Assembly (NCBI RefSeq): GCF_004792655.1
Contig: NZ_SRZC01000020.1
Span: 1-64,000 of the forward strand
Direction: 5' to 3'
DNA: 64,000 nt
From: Palleniella muris
GTDB lineage: Bacteria > Bacteroidota > Bacteroidia > Bacteroidales > Bacteroidaceae
Part shown: piece after piece, positions 51,973-60,258 of the stretch
Layout of the letters: every line of letters begins with the position of its first letter
How positions within the stretch are numbered: position 1 is the first letter of the stretch
Program-made: the position numbers and the translations under genes
The notes under the pieces: generated by a model
Databases searched by the model: none
Told to the model about the DNA's origin: nothing
What the model saw: only the letters and a program-made list of their open reading frames with translations

Positions 51973-54152
51973 AAAAGACACTTATTTTATCAATACTGAT
52001 AATGCTTGGCGTGTCGGCATTTGCCGGTACGCCATTTACGCTGGAAGATGCTGTCAGTGGTAATTTCCGTGCTGAGCGTCAAATGTTTGTCACTTCATTG
52101 CCTGACGGAGAGCATTATGCTTGTCTGGTGAAGGGAAAGGTACTTTCGTATAATTACAAGAATGGCAAGCAATCGGGAGTTCTGTTTGACCCTGCTGTGG
52201 CAAAAGGTGACAAGATTGAGAGGGCGGAGTCGTTTGTCATGTCCCCAAGTGGCAAGAAGATGCTGATTGCAACGGAAATAAAGTATATATACCGCCGTTC
52301 TTTCACGGCAGTATGGTATATTTATGATTGCAGTACCAACATTCTTGCAAGATTGTCTGCTGAGCCTTGTCAGTCACCGGTGTGGAGTAATGACGGAAAT
52401 AAGGTTGCTTATGTCCGTGGCAACAATATTTTCCTTTATGACCTGACGGCAGCAAAGGAGACACAGGTGACATTTGACGGTAAGCGCAATGAAATAATCA
52501 ATGGTATTCCTGATTGGGTGAATGAAGAGGAATTCGGTTTCTCTTGTTCGCTATGTTTCAATGCTGACGGTACACAGTTATGCTGGATAAAGTACGATGA
52601 ATCAAACGTCAGGACTTATGACCTGCAGTTGTACAAAGGGCTCAAACCGGCAAATGAAGATTATGCTGATTATCCCGGATATTATTCCTATAAATATCCG
52701 AAAGCCGGTTACGACAACGCCAAAGTGACGGCATGGAGTTATGATGTGAAGTTAGGAGTGACAAGAGAGTTGCAAGTTCCGGTGGAAGCCGATGGATACA
52801 TATGCCGTTTGTTCCAGACTTCAGACGCATCGAATGTGTTGTTTGTGACTCTCAACCGTCATCAGGACAAGATGTGTGTCTATGCGACAAACCCTGTTAC
52901 GGCGGTTGCCAAGTTGATTATGAAAGAGGAGGTGGACAAGTATATCCCTGAGGTGGCGTACAACTTTGTCATGACAGACAAGGGATTCGTCATGATTTCC
53001 GACAGGGACAATTTCCGCCACATCTACCGTTACTCCATGGACGGCAAACTGTTGCAGAAGGTTTGTCCTGAGAACATGGATGTCACAGCAGTCTATGGTG
53101 TTGACAGTAAGACAGGTGACATATATTATCAGGCAGCTCCGACTCCGATGACACGCCACATTTATGTTGCTCACCGCAATAGCAAGATAGAAAGACTGTC
53201 TGTTAAGGAAGGAACGAATAGTGCTACATTCTCAGCCACAATGAAATACTATTTCAACACTTGGAGTGACTGTAATACACCGTATATCTGCACATCAAAC
53301 ACCAATAAAGGTAAGATTCTCTCAACCATTATTGACAATAAGGCTCTTTGCGACAAGCTCTCACAGTATGACATGCCGCAGAAAGAGTTCTTCTCGTTTA
53401 CGACATCGGAAGGTGTTGTACTGAACGGGTGGATGATGCGTCCGTCTTGCAGTTCTTCCCATAAATGTCCTGTCATCATGCATCAATATTCAGGGCCGTC
53501 GTCACAGCAGGTTCTTGATTCTTGGAGGTTTGGCTCTATGGGCGAGGGGGCAATCTACGATGCATATCTTTGTTCTTTGGGCTTTATCGTTGTTACAGTC
53601 GACGGTCGCGGCACAGGTTGCCGTGGTGCGGAATTTGAGAAATGCACTTACCTTAACCTTGGTGTCCTTGAATCAAAGGACCAGGTGGAAGCAGCCTTGT
53701 GGCTGGCAAAGCTGGACTATGTAGATGCCGACCATATTGGTATATGGGGCTGGTCCTACGGAGGTTTCAACACACTGATGTCCATGAGTGAGGGGAGGGA
53801 CGTGTTCTATGCCGGTGTTGCCATAGCTCCTCCTACAAACTGGAAATTCTACGACACGGTCTACACAGAACGCTTCATGCGCACACCACAGGAAAACCCT
53901 GACGGATATGCCGAGAATCCGATAGCAAGGGCGGCAAAGCTTCATGGGAAACTGCTTCTCTGCCATGGCACGGCAGACGACAATGTGCATCCTCAGAACT
54001 CTTACGAATACTCTGAAGCCCTTGTACAGGCGGATAAGGATTTCCGTGAGTTGCTTTACACAAACCGCAACCACAGTATCTTCGGAGGAAACACGCGCAA
54101 GCACCTCCTCCGTCAGGTGGCGCAGCATTTTGTTGATGCATTGAAGAAATAA
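51969..54152 (+). CDS. Dipeptidyl peptidase IV (S9 family)
   Basis: A 727-residue exported serine peptidase with signal peptide MKKTLILSILIMLGVSAFAG. The N-terminal beta propeller spans about residues 40-470; the alpha/beta hydrolase domain follows. The catalytic triad is Ser in GIWGWSYGGF, Asp in HGTADDNVHPQNS and His in TNRNHSIFGG. It removes X-Pro dipeptides from peptide N-termini in the periplasm. The propeller also carries the Glu motif region DWVNEEEFGFS, which binds the substrate amino group in DPP IV. Translationally coupled to the GldB-like gene. Confidence 0.93.
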   Translation: MKKTLILSILIMLGVSAFAGTPFTLEDAVSGNFRAERQMFVTSLPDGEHYACLVKGKVLSYNYKNGKQSGVLFDPAVAKGDKIERAESFVMSPSGKKMLIATEIKYIYRRSFTAVWYIYDCSTNILARLSAEPCQSPVWSNDGNKVAYVRGNNIFLYDLTAAKETQVTFDGKRNEIINGIPDWVNEEEFGFSCSLCFNADGTQLCWIKYDESNVRTYDLQLYKGLKPANEDYADYPGYYSYKYPKAGYDNAKVTAWSYDVKLGVTRELQVPVEADGYICRLFQTSDASNVLFVTLNRHQDKMCVYATNPVTAVAKLIMKEEVDKYIPEVAYNFVMTDKGFVMISDRDNFRHIYRYSMDGKLLQKVCPENMDVTAVYGVDSKTGDIYYQAAPTPMTRHIYVAHRNSKIERLSVKEGTNSATFSATMKYYFNTWSDCNTPYICTSNTNKGKILSTIIDNKALCDKLSQYDMPQKEFFSFTTSEGVVLNGWMMRPSCSSSHKCPVIMHQYSGPSSQQVLDSWRFGSMGEGAIYDAYLCSLGFIVVTVDGRGTGCRGAEFEKCTYLNLGVLESKDQVEAALWLAKLDYVDADHIGIWGWSYGGFNTLMSMSEGRDVFYAGVAIAPPTNWKFYDTVYTERFMRTPQENPDGYAENPIARAAKLHGKLLLCHGTADDNVHPQNSYEYSEALVQADKDFRELLYTNRNHSIFGGNTRKHLLRQVAQHFVDALKK

Positions 54153-54294
54153 TATGCAAAATAATGTGAAATAATCACATTGCCGTGTAGTTTTTTTATA
54201 GGCAAGATAGTCTGACATATAGTTGGCGTGCTGACAGAGAACGTTCTCCGTTTGTGCGCCATTATCGTACAAATAATATTTAAAGTAAAGAATT

Positions 54295-55251
54295 ATGGAA
54301 AAGACAACACATTCAGGAGAGTTTGAATTCAAAGGCGGCTCGCTCAATGGTTTCCTTATGATAGCCATTGCCATTCTGCTATGGTGCGCTACCGTGTTCT
54401 CTGTTGTGAAGGGCATAGTCAAAGCTGATGCAGGAGAGTCGTGTACATGGTGGTTTGTCCTCGGAGGACTGCTGTTTCTCATTGCCGTGATATGTTCATG
54501 CGGCTTCTCGTTGCTTGAACCGAATGAAGCAAAAGTGATGACATTCTTCGGACGATATGTGGGCACGTTCCGCAAAAACGGATACTATTGGCTTAACCCA
54601 TTTATGAGTGTCAAGAATGTCAGCCTGCGTGCCCGCAACCTTAATGCCGAACCGATAAAGGTCAACGACAAAGCCGGCAACCCTGTCCTGATAGGACTTG
54701 TCGTCGTGTGGAGGCTAAAGGATACATACAAGGCGATATTTGACATTGACACGGATGTGTCCGCCAATGCTCAGACTCTGAATAGTGCATCTGCCCGCAT
54801 GAACAAGTTCGAGCGTTTCGTCGCCATACAGAGCGACTCCGCACTCCGTGAAGTGGCAGGAATGTATGCTTACGACAATGAGGGCGGCAGCAACAATGAG
54901 GTGACATTGCGCGACGGCAGTGCGGAAATCAACGAAGTGCTGACAAGCAAGCTCAACGAACGCCTTGAAATGGCGGGTCTTGAAGTGATGGAAGCCCGCA
55001 TCAATTATCTTGCCTACGCTCCGGAGATAGCGGCAGTCATGCTCCGCCGCCAGCAAGCTGCCGCAATCATCACAGCGCGCGAGAAGATTGTCGATGGTGC
55101 AGTGAGCATGGTGAAGATGGCGATAGACAAACTTTCCGATGAGGGCGTTGTCGAGCTTGACAATGCGAAGAAAGCCGATATGGTCAGTAACCTGCTTGTC
55201 GTCCTTTGCGCTGACGAGCCCGCACAGCCTGTTGTCAATACTGGGAAGTAA
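54295..55251 (+). CDS. SPFH/band 7 membrane protein
   Basis: A 318-residue protein with two hydrophobic segments near the N-terminus (FLMIAIAILLWCATVFSVV and WWFVLGGLLFLIAVICSCGF), then an SPFH domain (about residues 75-270: LEPNEAKVMTFFGRYVGT, LIGLVVVWRLKDTYKAIFDI) and an Ala/Glu-rich helix (LRRQQAAAIITAREKIVDG). Such flotillin/stomatin-like proteins build ring scaffolds in membrane microdomains. No NfeD partner is adjacent. Confidence 0.9.
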   Translation: MEKTTHSGEFEFKGGSLNGFLMIAIAILLWCATVFSVVKGIVKADAGESCTWWFVLGGLLFLIAVICSCGFSLLEPNEAKVMTFFGRYVGTFRKNGYYWLNPFMSVKNVSLRARNLNAEPIKVNDKAGNPVLIGLVVVWRLKDTYKAIFDIDTDVSANAQTLNSASARMNKFERFVAIQSDSALREVAGMYAYDNEGGSNNEVTLRDGSAEINEVLTSKLNERLEMAGLEVMEARINYLAYAPEIAAVMLRRQQAAAIITAREKIVDGAVSMVKMAIDKLSDEGVVELDNAKKADMVSNLLVVLCADEPAQPVVNTGK

Positions 55252-55277
55252 CAATAAATATTAAGGTGTAATAATCA

Positions 55278-55321
55278 AGCATCCATAAGTTTGAACCTAA
55301 ATCCTCAAACTTATGGATGCT
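55278..55321. terminator. Bidirectional terminator
   Basis: AGCATCCATAAGTTTGA and TCAAACTTATGGATGCT form a 17-bp perfect stem between the convergent SPFH and nitronate monooxygenase genes. Confidence 0.9.
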
Positions 55322-55353
55322 TTCATTTATACATGAGCGTAATGCAAAAAATA

Positions 55354-56292
55354 TCAGAGCAACGGCTCAAAATTCATTGCGCTGCGATACTCTGTGACAA
55401 GATTGTCCATAATCTCCGACACCGGCATAATCTTGTTTACAGCAGAAGCCACCTGACCGATTTCAAGTTCACCTTCGTTTGTGTCGCCCTCAAATATTCC
55501 GCGCTTTGAAGCCGCATGCCCAAGGATTCCGCGAAGCTCCTCGGCATCTGCACCGCGTGCTTCTGCCTCTGCGATACGACCGTACAAATCGTTCTTCACA
55601 AGTCGGGTAGGAGCGAGCTTCTTCAGGCAAAGCATTGTGTCGCCCTCTGACATTGCTACGCACCTTTGCTTGAATGCTTCCGCTGCAGAGCTCTCCTCCG
55701 CCAAAGCGAACAGCGTGCCAATCTGCACCCCCTCGGCACCAAGAGCCTGAGCTGCCAAAATTGCCTGTCCGCAGCCTATGCCGCCGGCAGCTATCAGAGG
55801 GAGGCTTGTCGCCTTGCGCACCTGAGGGATAAGAGCCATGGTTGTTGTCTCCTCACGCCCGTTATGCCCTCCTGCCTCAAAGCCTTCTGCCACAATGGCA
55901 TCCACGCCGGCCTCCTCACATTTGCGTGCGAAGAGACTGCTTGACACTACGTGTGCCACGGTTATTCCTGCTTCGTGGAGCATAGGCGTGAATTTCTTCG
56001 GGCTGCCTGCAGAGGTGAAGACGATGCGCACACCACTGTCGATGATAATCTTCATAAGACGATCAATCTCAGGATACATCAGCGGTATGTTGATTCCCCA
56101 CGGGCGGGCGGTGGCAGCTTTCATCTTATCGATGTGCTCCTGCAAAGTCTCAGGGTGCATCGAACCCGCACCAAGAAGCCCGAGTCCACCGGCGTTGCTC
56201 ACTGCAGCTGCAAGACGCCAACCGCTACACCACACCATACCACCCTGTATGATAGGGTATTTTATTCCGAAAAGTTCTGTAATTCTGTTCAT
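55354..56292 (-). CDS. Nitronate monooxygenase / FabK-like flavoprotein
   Basis: A 312-residue TIM-barrel FMN protein: KYPIIQGGMVWCSGWRLAAA, VDAIVAEGFEAGGHNGRE (catalytic His), LIAAGGIGCGQAILAAQALG and EGVQIGTLFALAEES (phosphate site). Homologues are either nitronate monooxygenases or enoyl-ACP reductase FabK; the GGHNG form fits both. It begins 16 bp after glutaminase on the same strand, suggesting co-transcription. Confidence 0.85.
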   Translation of the reverse strand: MNRITELFGIKYPIIQGGMVWCSGWRLAAAVSNAGGLGLLGAGSMHPETLQEHIDKMKAATARPWGINIPLMYPEIDRLMKIIIDSGVRIVFTSAGSPKKFTPMLHEAGITVAHVVSSSLFARKCEEAGVDAIVAEGFEAGGHNGREETTTMALIPQVRKATSLPLIAAGGIGCGQAILAAQALGAEGVQIGTLFALAEESSAAEAFKQRCVAMSEGDTMLCLKKLAPTRLVKNDLYGRIAEAEARGADAEELRGILGHAASKRGIFEGDTNEGELEIGQVASAVNKIMPVSEIMDNLVTEYRSAMNFEPLL

Positions 56293-56308
56293 GTAATTAA
56301 TATTAAGG

Positions 56309-57223
56309 TTAGAATATTGATTCGTTTGTTTTTGTAGTAAGAAGTTCTAGAGCCTTTATGCCCATTACCGAGTTGCCTTTAGAGTTAAGCCTCGGACTCC
56401 ATACTGTCACGGAATAGCGTAGAGGATATATAGCGGATATTCCTCCGCCCACACCGCTCTTGCCTGGTAGTCCGACAAGAAAGGAGAACTCTCCGGCTTC
56501 GTCATAGAAACCACATGTCTGCATGATGGCATTGATGCGTTTTATTTGGGATGATGTAAGACGTATGCCGGCATAGTCGAATACTTGACGGTGATTGGCA
56601 AACGCAAGAAAGGCGCGTGATAAGTCGTGGCAGCTCATTTCAATTGAGCACATTAGAAAATAAAAATGCAGAACTCTTTCTATGTCACCTTCCACATTGC
56701 GGTGATATTTCAACAGGTTGGCTATGGCTGCATTTAGATAGCCGTTTTCCCGTTCCGACTGTGCAACCTCCTCATTGTAGTTGATATTATCGTTATTACA
56801 TAATGTACGCACAAAAGCTATAAACTCCTTCTCTGGTTCAAGAAGGCATGAAAGTAAAATGTCTGCCACAACGATGGCACCGGCATTGATAAAGGGATTG
56901 CGGGGCTTGCCATGCTCGACTTCAAGTTGTACAAGAGAGTTGAAGGCTGTGCCTGACGGTTCTTTTCCTACACGTTTCCATAACCTGTCCCCTTGAATGC
57001 TCAAAGCTACAGCGAGTGCAAAAACTTTGGAGATACTTTGGATTGAGAAAGGCACATCAGCCTGTCCATATTCGGAAATCTCACCATGCACGGTATGTAT
57101 GCAGATGCCAAATTGGTCAGGGTTGACTTTTGCCAATGCTGGAATATAATCAGCCTGTTTTCCGAATTTGGCATATTGTTGTATTTCGCTATAGATTGAT
57201 TCAAGTATTTCTGTGTAGTCCAT
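56309..57223 (-). CDS. glsA: Glutaminase A
   Basis: Hydrolyses glutamine to glutamate and ammonia. A serine-dependent beta-lactamase-like enzyme: S-x-x-K in FSIQSISKVFALAVAL, GNPFINAGAIVV-type block in RNPFINAGAIVVADIL, and VGLPGKSGVGGGISAIYP near the C-terminus. Length 304 is standard. The preceding 320 bp (57224-57543) contain no gene; I see only an A/T-rich upstream region without a clear promoter box. Confidence 0.95.
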   Translation of the reverse strand: MDYTEILESIYSEIQQYAKFGKQADYIPALAKVNPDQFGICIHTVHGEISEYGQADVPFSIQSISKVFALAVALSIQGDRLWKRVGKEPSGTAFNSLVQLEVEHGKPRNPFINAGAIVVADILLSCLLEPEKEFIAFVRTLCNNDNINYNEEVAQSERENGYLNAAIANLLKYHRNVEGDIERVLHFYFLMCSIEMSCHDLSRAFLAFANHRQVFDYAGIRLTSSQIKRINAIMQTCGFYDEAGEFSFLVGLPGKSGVGGGISAIYPLRYSVTVWSPRLNSKGNSVMGIKALELLTTKTNESIF

Positions 57224-57543
57224 GTTTTTTATATTATTGTCCTGCGTTATATTAAAAAAGTAAATTCTCGGAATAATGTTATTTCCAATAGTCTTTTGTG
57301 TGAATGGCGGGCAAATTACAGGCTGTCTTCTGTTTGTAATGGTATAGCGGACTGTGATAATGTCACACCTTTATACTTTTAAAGATATGAGGAAAAACAG
57401 GGTGGCTCATTCCAATATCTTTAACAATGTCTTCATGTTCGATAGATAAGTAAAGTTAGTGTACCTCAAAGTAGTGTGGTATCTCTCAGTGGATTATACA
57501 ATGGAGAAATGGTGTTTTGTTTTTATCTGCCCCATATATATAG

Positions 57544-58968
57544 TTATTTGTTGGAAACATACTTGTCAAGTTGCGGCAGCGTTTTCGGGTCAACAGAATC
57601 ACATACCACCGTACCGACAGTGAGGTTGTTGACATTGGCACAAATGTTCTGAGGATTTGCGACACAGCCGACGCGGACATTGTCAATGGACACGTTCTGC
57701 ACAGGTTTGCGCAAGTCGCCCTTTATCTCGTACACACGCTTCGCGTTGCCACACTCGACATTGCTGACATGGATTCCCTTAATCTCCGTGATGCGCTCCT
57801 CGTAAGTCGGGACAAGTTTGCGCCACTGGTAAAGCACCTCGGTGTCTATCTCAAGCACGTTGATAGCTCCCTTTGCCTTGATATTGTCCATGTAAATGTT
57901 CTCTACGAAAGCACCGCGCCTGTGGTTTGTCTTGATGAAAAAGAGCCTGTGCAGCAGACCTGAAGCCACACAGTCGTGCATGTACACATTGCGGATGCCG
58001 CCGGAAATCTCGCTGCCTATGCCAAGCAGCGTGTGCCCGGCATTGACAGTGCAGTTGCGTATCACGATGTTCTCGCTCGGAGTGGCAAGCCGCCACGCAT
58101 CACGGTTGCGACCGGCCTTTATCACCACAGCGTCGTCGCCCTGGTCAAATACACAGTTCTCGACAAGGAAGTTTCGCGTCATTTCAAGGTCGATGCCGTC
58201 ATTGTTATGACCGTGCGCGTTGACATCAAGATTCCTTGCGATGCCTCCCTCGCAAAGATAGATGTGCACTGTCCAGAAAGGACTTTGGCGAATCTTGAAA
58301 CCGTCCAAAAGCACGTTCTTGCATCGGTTAAGGTGTATGAGGTGAGGACGCAGGTGCTTCTCGCCCTGAGCCATCTGCCTTTCCTCGACAGGGACATCCG
58401 TTGACGCTTTTGTGTAAAGCTCTTTCAGTGCATCGAGGTGAGGCTGCGGACGGCTGAACCATTTCCTCCATTCTCCCATTATCGGGGCAAGCGTGCCTTT
58501 TCCTGTAATCGCCACATTCTCACAGTCGTAGGCGTAGACCAGCGGAGAATAGTTGTAGCACTCCATGCCTTCCCATGAGGTCATGACAGCAGGCAGATAA
58601 GCCTCGGGACGGTCAATGAACTTCAGGACAGAGCCTTCGGCGAGCACAAGATTGACATTGCTCATCAGATGCACCGGTCCCGTAAGCCATTCCCCGGCAG
58701 GGACAATGACTTTGCCGCCACCGGCTTTGCTGCATGCGCGAATCGCTTTGTTTATGGCTTTCGTGTTTATGAAACCGTCCTTTGCCTTTGCACCGTAGGA
58801 GGTGATTTTGAATTCCTTGTCAGGGAACACACACTCTTTGATAGCCGGCATCTCGAACGGAGCGTCAACCTTGATTGTCTTGTAGGTCACTCCCTCGGCG
58901 GCAAGATTGCCGATGCCGCAGAGGGACAGTACTGTAAATAGAATGAATCGTAGCATATTGTTTTCCAT
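57544..58968 (-). CDS. GH28-family polygalacturonase-like enzyme
   Basis: A 474-residue exported protein (signal peptide ending near GNLAAEG) with a right-handed parallel beta helix. GH28 catalytic aspartates lie in HNNDGIDLEMTRN and VFDQGDDAVVIKAGRNRD, with GIGSEISGG and YMDNIKAKG following. Members cleave alpha-1,4-galacturonide or rhamnogalacturonan linkages of pectin; exo-acting rhamnogalacturonan hydrolases have a similar form. It starts 3 bp after the stop of the SGNH esterase gene, so the pair is co-translated. Confidence 0.92.
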   Translation of the reverse strand: MENNMLRFILFTVLSLCGIGNLAAEGVTYKTIKVDAPFEMPAIKECVFPDKEFKITSYGAKAKDGFINTKAINKAIRACSKAGGGKVIVPAGEWLTGPVHLMSNVNLVLAEGSVLKFIDRPEAYLPAVMTSWEGMECYNYSPLVYAYDCENVAITGKGTLAPIMGEWRKWFSRPQPHLDALKELYTKASTDVPVEERQMAQGEKHLRPHLIHLNRCKNVLLDGFKIRQSPFWTVHIYLCEGGIARNLDVNAHGHNNDGIDLEMTRNFLVENCVFDQGDDAVVIKAGRNRDAWRLATPSENIVIRNCTVNAGHTLLGIGSEISGGIRNVYMHDCVASGLLHRLFFIKTNHRRGAFVENIYMDNIKAKGAINVLEIDTEVLYQWRKLVPTYEERITEIKGIHVSNVECGNAKRVYEIKGDLRKPVQNVSIDNVRVGCVANPQNICANVNNLTVGTVVCDSVDPKTLPQLDKYVSNK

Positions 58969-58971
58969 GTA

Positions 58972-59781
58972 TTAGAATGAGCAAGGGATAGTAAGCAACT
59001 GGTACATCAGCGTCGCGGCCATGCGACGGTGCCCTTCGTTGTTCGGATGCAGACGGTCTTTGTCAGGCTTGGCGAAATATTTCGCATGTGCGTCAAGCAT
59101 AGGGTAAAGCCCGCACAATGCCGCAAGGTCGATGACCGGCACTGCCCAAACCTGTCCGCATTCCTTTACGGCATCGACGTATGCGTCAAGATATTCACCG
59201 CACCGGTTTGTATAATCCTCCGTCACCTGCCAGTTCTTGTCGTTGGCATAGAATCCAGCCCTGTGTATGGGAGTAAGCAGGACAATCTGCTTGTCAGGGA
59301 ATGTGCGCTTCAGCGAGTCCATTGCGATGTTCATGCGTCCGCGGAATGTGTTCGTGTCCATGACAGTAACGCGCCGCATGCGTGTTTCCGGGCGTTTCAC
59401 ATAACCGTGACCGTACTCGACGGTCGCAGCCACCTCGTCGTACCATCTTCCCAATGGCACGGCATTGTTGTAGTCGTTGGTGCCCATGAAGATGATTATT
59501 GCATCAAAGTCGTTGCCATGCTCCGAGCGCAGTTTGTCCGCCTGCCGTGGGATGTCGTTCCATTGTCTGCCGCTGACGGCATAGACGTATGGGGTTATGC
59601 CAAGCCACTCGTTGAGCAGGTTCCAGTATTTGTTGTTGCTTCCGCTGTTGCGTGGGTCGGTGACAGAGTCACCAAGGTATGCCACTTTCTTCCCTGCCCA
59701 AGGGTGGGTGACTGTCATTTGCGCACAAACAGGCATGGCAAGAAGCACGCAAAGTAAGATGAATAATGTTTTCTGTTTCAT
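58972..59781 (-). CDS. SGNH/GDSL esterase, probably pectin-directed
   Basis: A 269-residue exported hydrolase (signal peptide MKQKTLFILLCVLLAMPVCAQ). SGNH blocks: AYLGDSVTDPRNSG (Ser), AVSGRQWNDIPRQ (Gly), FMGTNDYNNAVPLG (Asn) and DRLHPNNEGHRRMAA (Asp/His). Rhamnogalacturonan or other acetylesterases of this fold remove acetyl groups so that glycosidases can act. Coupling with the GH28 gene 3 bp downstream supports a pectin role. Confidence 0.88.
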   Translation of the reverse strand: MKQKTLFILLCVLLAMPVCAQMTVTHPWAGKKVAYLGDSVTDPRNSGSNNKYWNLLNEWLGITPYVYAVSGRQWNDIPRQADKLRSEHGNDFDAIIIFMGTNDYNNAVPLGRWYDEVAATVEYGHGYVKRPETRMRRVTVMDTNTFRGRMNIAMDSLKRTFPDKQIVLLTPIHRAGFYANDKNWQVTEDYTNRCGEYLDAYVDAVKECGQVWAVPVIDLAALCGLYPMLDAHAKYFAKPDKDRLHPNNEGHRRMAATLMYQLLTIPCSF

Positions 59782-59818
59782 TGTTTTTTTTAGTTGGTTT
59801 TAGGATTTTTTCTTTATG

Positions 59819-59826
59819 CAAAGATA
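59819..59826 (-). promoter_or_regulatory. -7 box of the SGNH-GH28 operon
   Basis: On the - strand TATCTTTG, about 38 bases upstream of the SGNH start and adjoining the inverted-repeat cluster 59826-59938. Confidence 0.5.
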
Positions 59827-59938
59827 GTGCAAACTGAATGCAGCAAGAGCTTGCTCTTATTATATAAGTTAGGCTGCACCTCAGCAATTCAAGCAAGCTT
59901 GACTGCATTTCGGTTTGCACTAACTTTGCTGAGGTGCA
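59826..59938. repeat. Interlocked inverted repeats upstream of the SGNH gene
   Basis: AGTGCAAACTGAATGCAG (59826-59843) is inverted as CTGCATTTCGGTTTGCACT (59903-59921), and TGCACCTCAGCAA (59875-59887) as TTGCTGAGGTGCA (59926-59938). The two pairs interlock, and small palindromes (AGCAAGAGCTTGCT, CAAGCAAGCTTG) lie within. The cluster touches the -7 box of the SGNH operon. The rest of 59782-60258 holds only the repeat array at 60125. Confidence 0.65.
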
Positions 59939-60124
59939 GCTTATCTTATGCAAAGTTAGCAAATTTATTTTGAATGTTCAAATTATGTGAAATTATTTTT
60001 GCAATAGTGCTTTTCTTTCCCACGTCATTTTGAACTAAAGAACAGCCACAACAATCGCTCCGGGTGCTACAAATCCGGATAGTGGTTAATGATATGAAAA
60101 TCAGAGTGTTATATTGGGAATTGT

Positions 60125-60212
60125 AAAAGGTGGCACTTTGCACTGCAAAAGGTAACACTTTATGTGACAAAAGGTAACACTTGACTATGCAAAGTGTTAC
60201 CTTTTGTGATAA
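60125..60212. repeat. 22-nt-period intergenic repeat, locus 4 (four units)
   Basis: Three direct 22-nt units (60125-60146, 60147-60168, 60169-60190), each starting AAAAGGTRRCACTT followed by eight variable bases, then one inverted unit (60191-60212, AAAGTGTTACCTTTTG). This is the cleanest example of the family and fixes the period. Confidence 0.8.
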
Positions 60213-60258
60213 GCAATTGCTGCAATCAGTTCCCAACAGTTGTTTAGACAGGACTTTT

